The notes under the pieces: generated by a model | Told to the model about the DNA's origin: nothing | The model's database searches: none | Seen by the model: only the letters and a program-made list of their open reading frames with translations | Source: Chondrus crispus | Taxonomy: Eukaryota > Rhodophyta > Florideophyceae > Gigartinales > Gigartinaceae | Direction: 5' to 3' | DNA length: 64,000 bases | Assembly (NCBI RefSeq): GCF_000350225.1 | Contig: NW_005179194.1 | Coordinates: 58,263 to 122,262, forward strand | Translations under genes and position numbers: made by a program | Shown: one piece after another, positions 63,970 to 64,000 of the stretch | Layout of the letters: each line of letters begins with the position of its first letter | Numbering within the stretch: the first letter of the stretch is position 1

Positions 63970-64000
63970 GACGTGGGGTCTCGCAGGTCGAATTCGACCT

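Overview
This is eukaryotic nuclear DNA built almost entirely of transposable elements, many nested in one another. Families that occur together only in eukaryotes are present: Ty3/gypsy and Ty1/copia LTR elements, a DIRS-type tyrosine-recombinase retroelement, and pogo, PIF/Harbinger, Mutator-like and piggyBac-like DNA transposons. Proteins read through long single exons and base composition is near 50% GC. A TE-rich alga, perhaps a red seaweed, is my best guess, but no host marker gene confirms it. I saw no tRNA, rRNA or CRISPR array, and no intact host gene.

Layout. 1-12,600: minus-strand gypsy element A (gag, protease, RT-RNase H, integrase with chromodomain, 5' LTR at 11,557-12,600; its 3' LTR lies off the window). 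12,601-15,620: an accessory-gene relic (D), then the remains of a DGQHR-domain gene. 15,621-29,053: plus-strand gypsy element B, complete with two 578-bp LTRs. 29,054-31,571: flanking DNA, a tandem repeat and a decayed gene. 31,572-37,406: DIRS-type element with split direct repeats. 37,496-41,406: 3' end of gypsy element C (LTR, polypurine tract, accessory relic, 100-base assembly gap). 41,534-about 47,590: 3' half of gypsy element E, its chromodomain split by a pogo-like transposon (43,903-46,080). About 47,590-48,706: PIF/Harbinger transposase relic. 48,720-56,699: complete copia-like element with a GATAC target duplication, broken by a solo gypsy LTR (53,833-54,440). 57,135-58,434: piggyBac-like non-autonomous element. 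58,700-63,924: a possible bHLH fragment, a coiled-coil gene, a Mutator-like transposase and a small ORF.

Main observation. The gypsy elements share an undescribed accessory gene ('aORF' here) that lies between integrase and the 3' LTR and is coded on the opposite strand to gag-pol. Five relatives can be read in the window: A (1-1,179), B (26,229-28,128), C (40,252-41,406), D (12,990-13,841) and E (42,095-43,540). They share motifs that survive great divergence. In B the accessory region is bracketed by a duplicated copy of the integrase end and polypurine tract, which suggests how it was acquired. The copia-like element also carries an unrelated antisense gene in the same position, so antisense accessory genes may be a habit of LTR elements in this genome. 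I do not recognise the function of either protein.

Most element genes are decayed. A recurrent pattern is an otherwise open frame broken by isolated in-frame stops, several explained by C-to-T changes. The DIRS RT-RNase H, the pogo-like transposase and the copia gag are open throughout.
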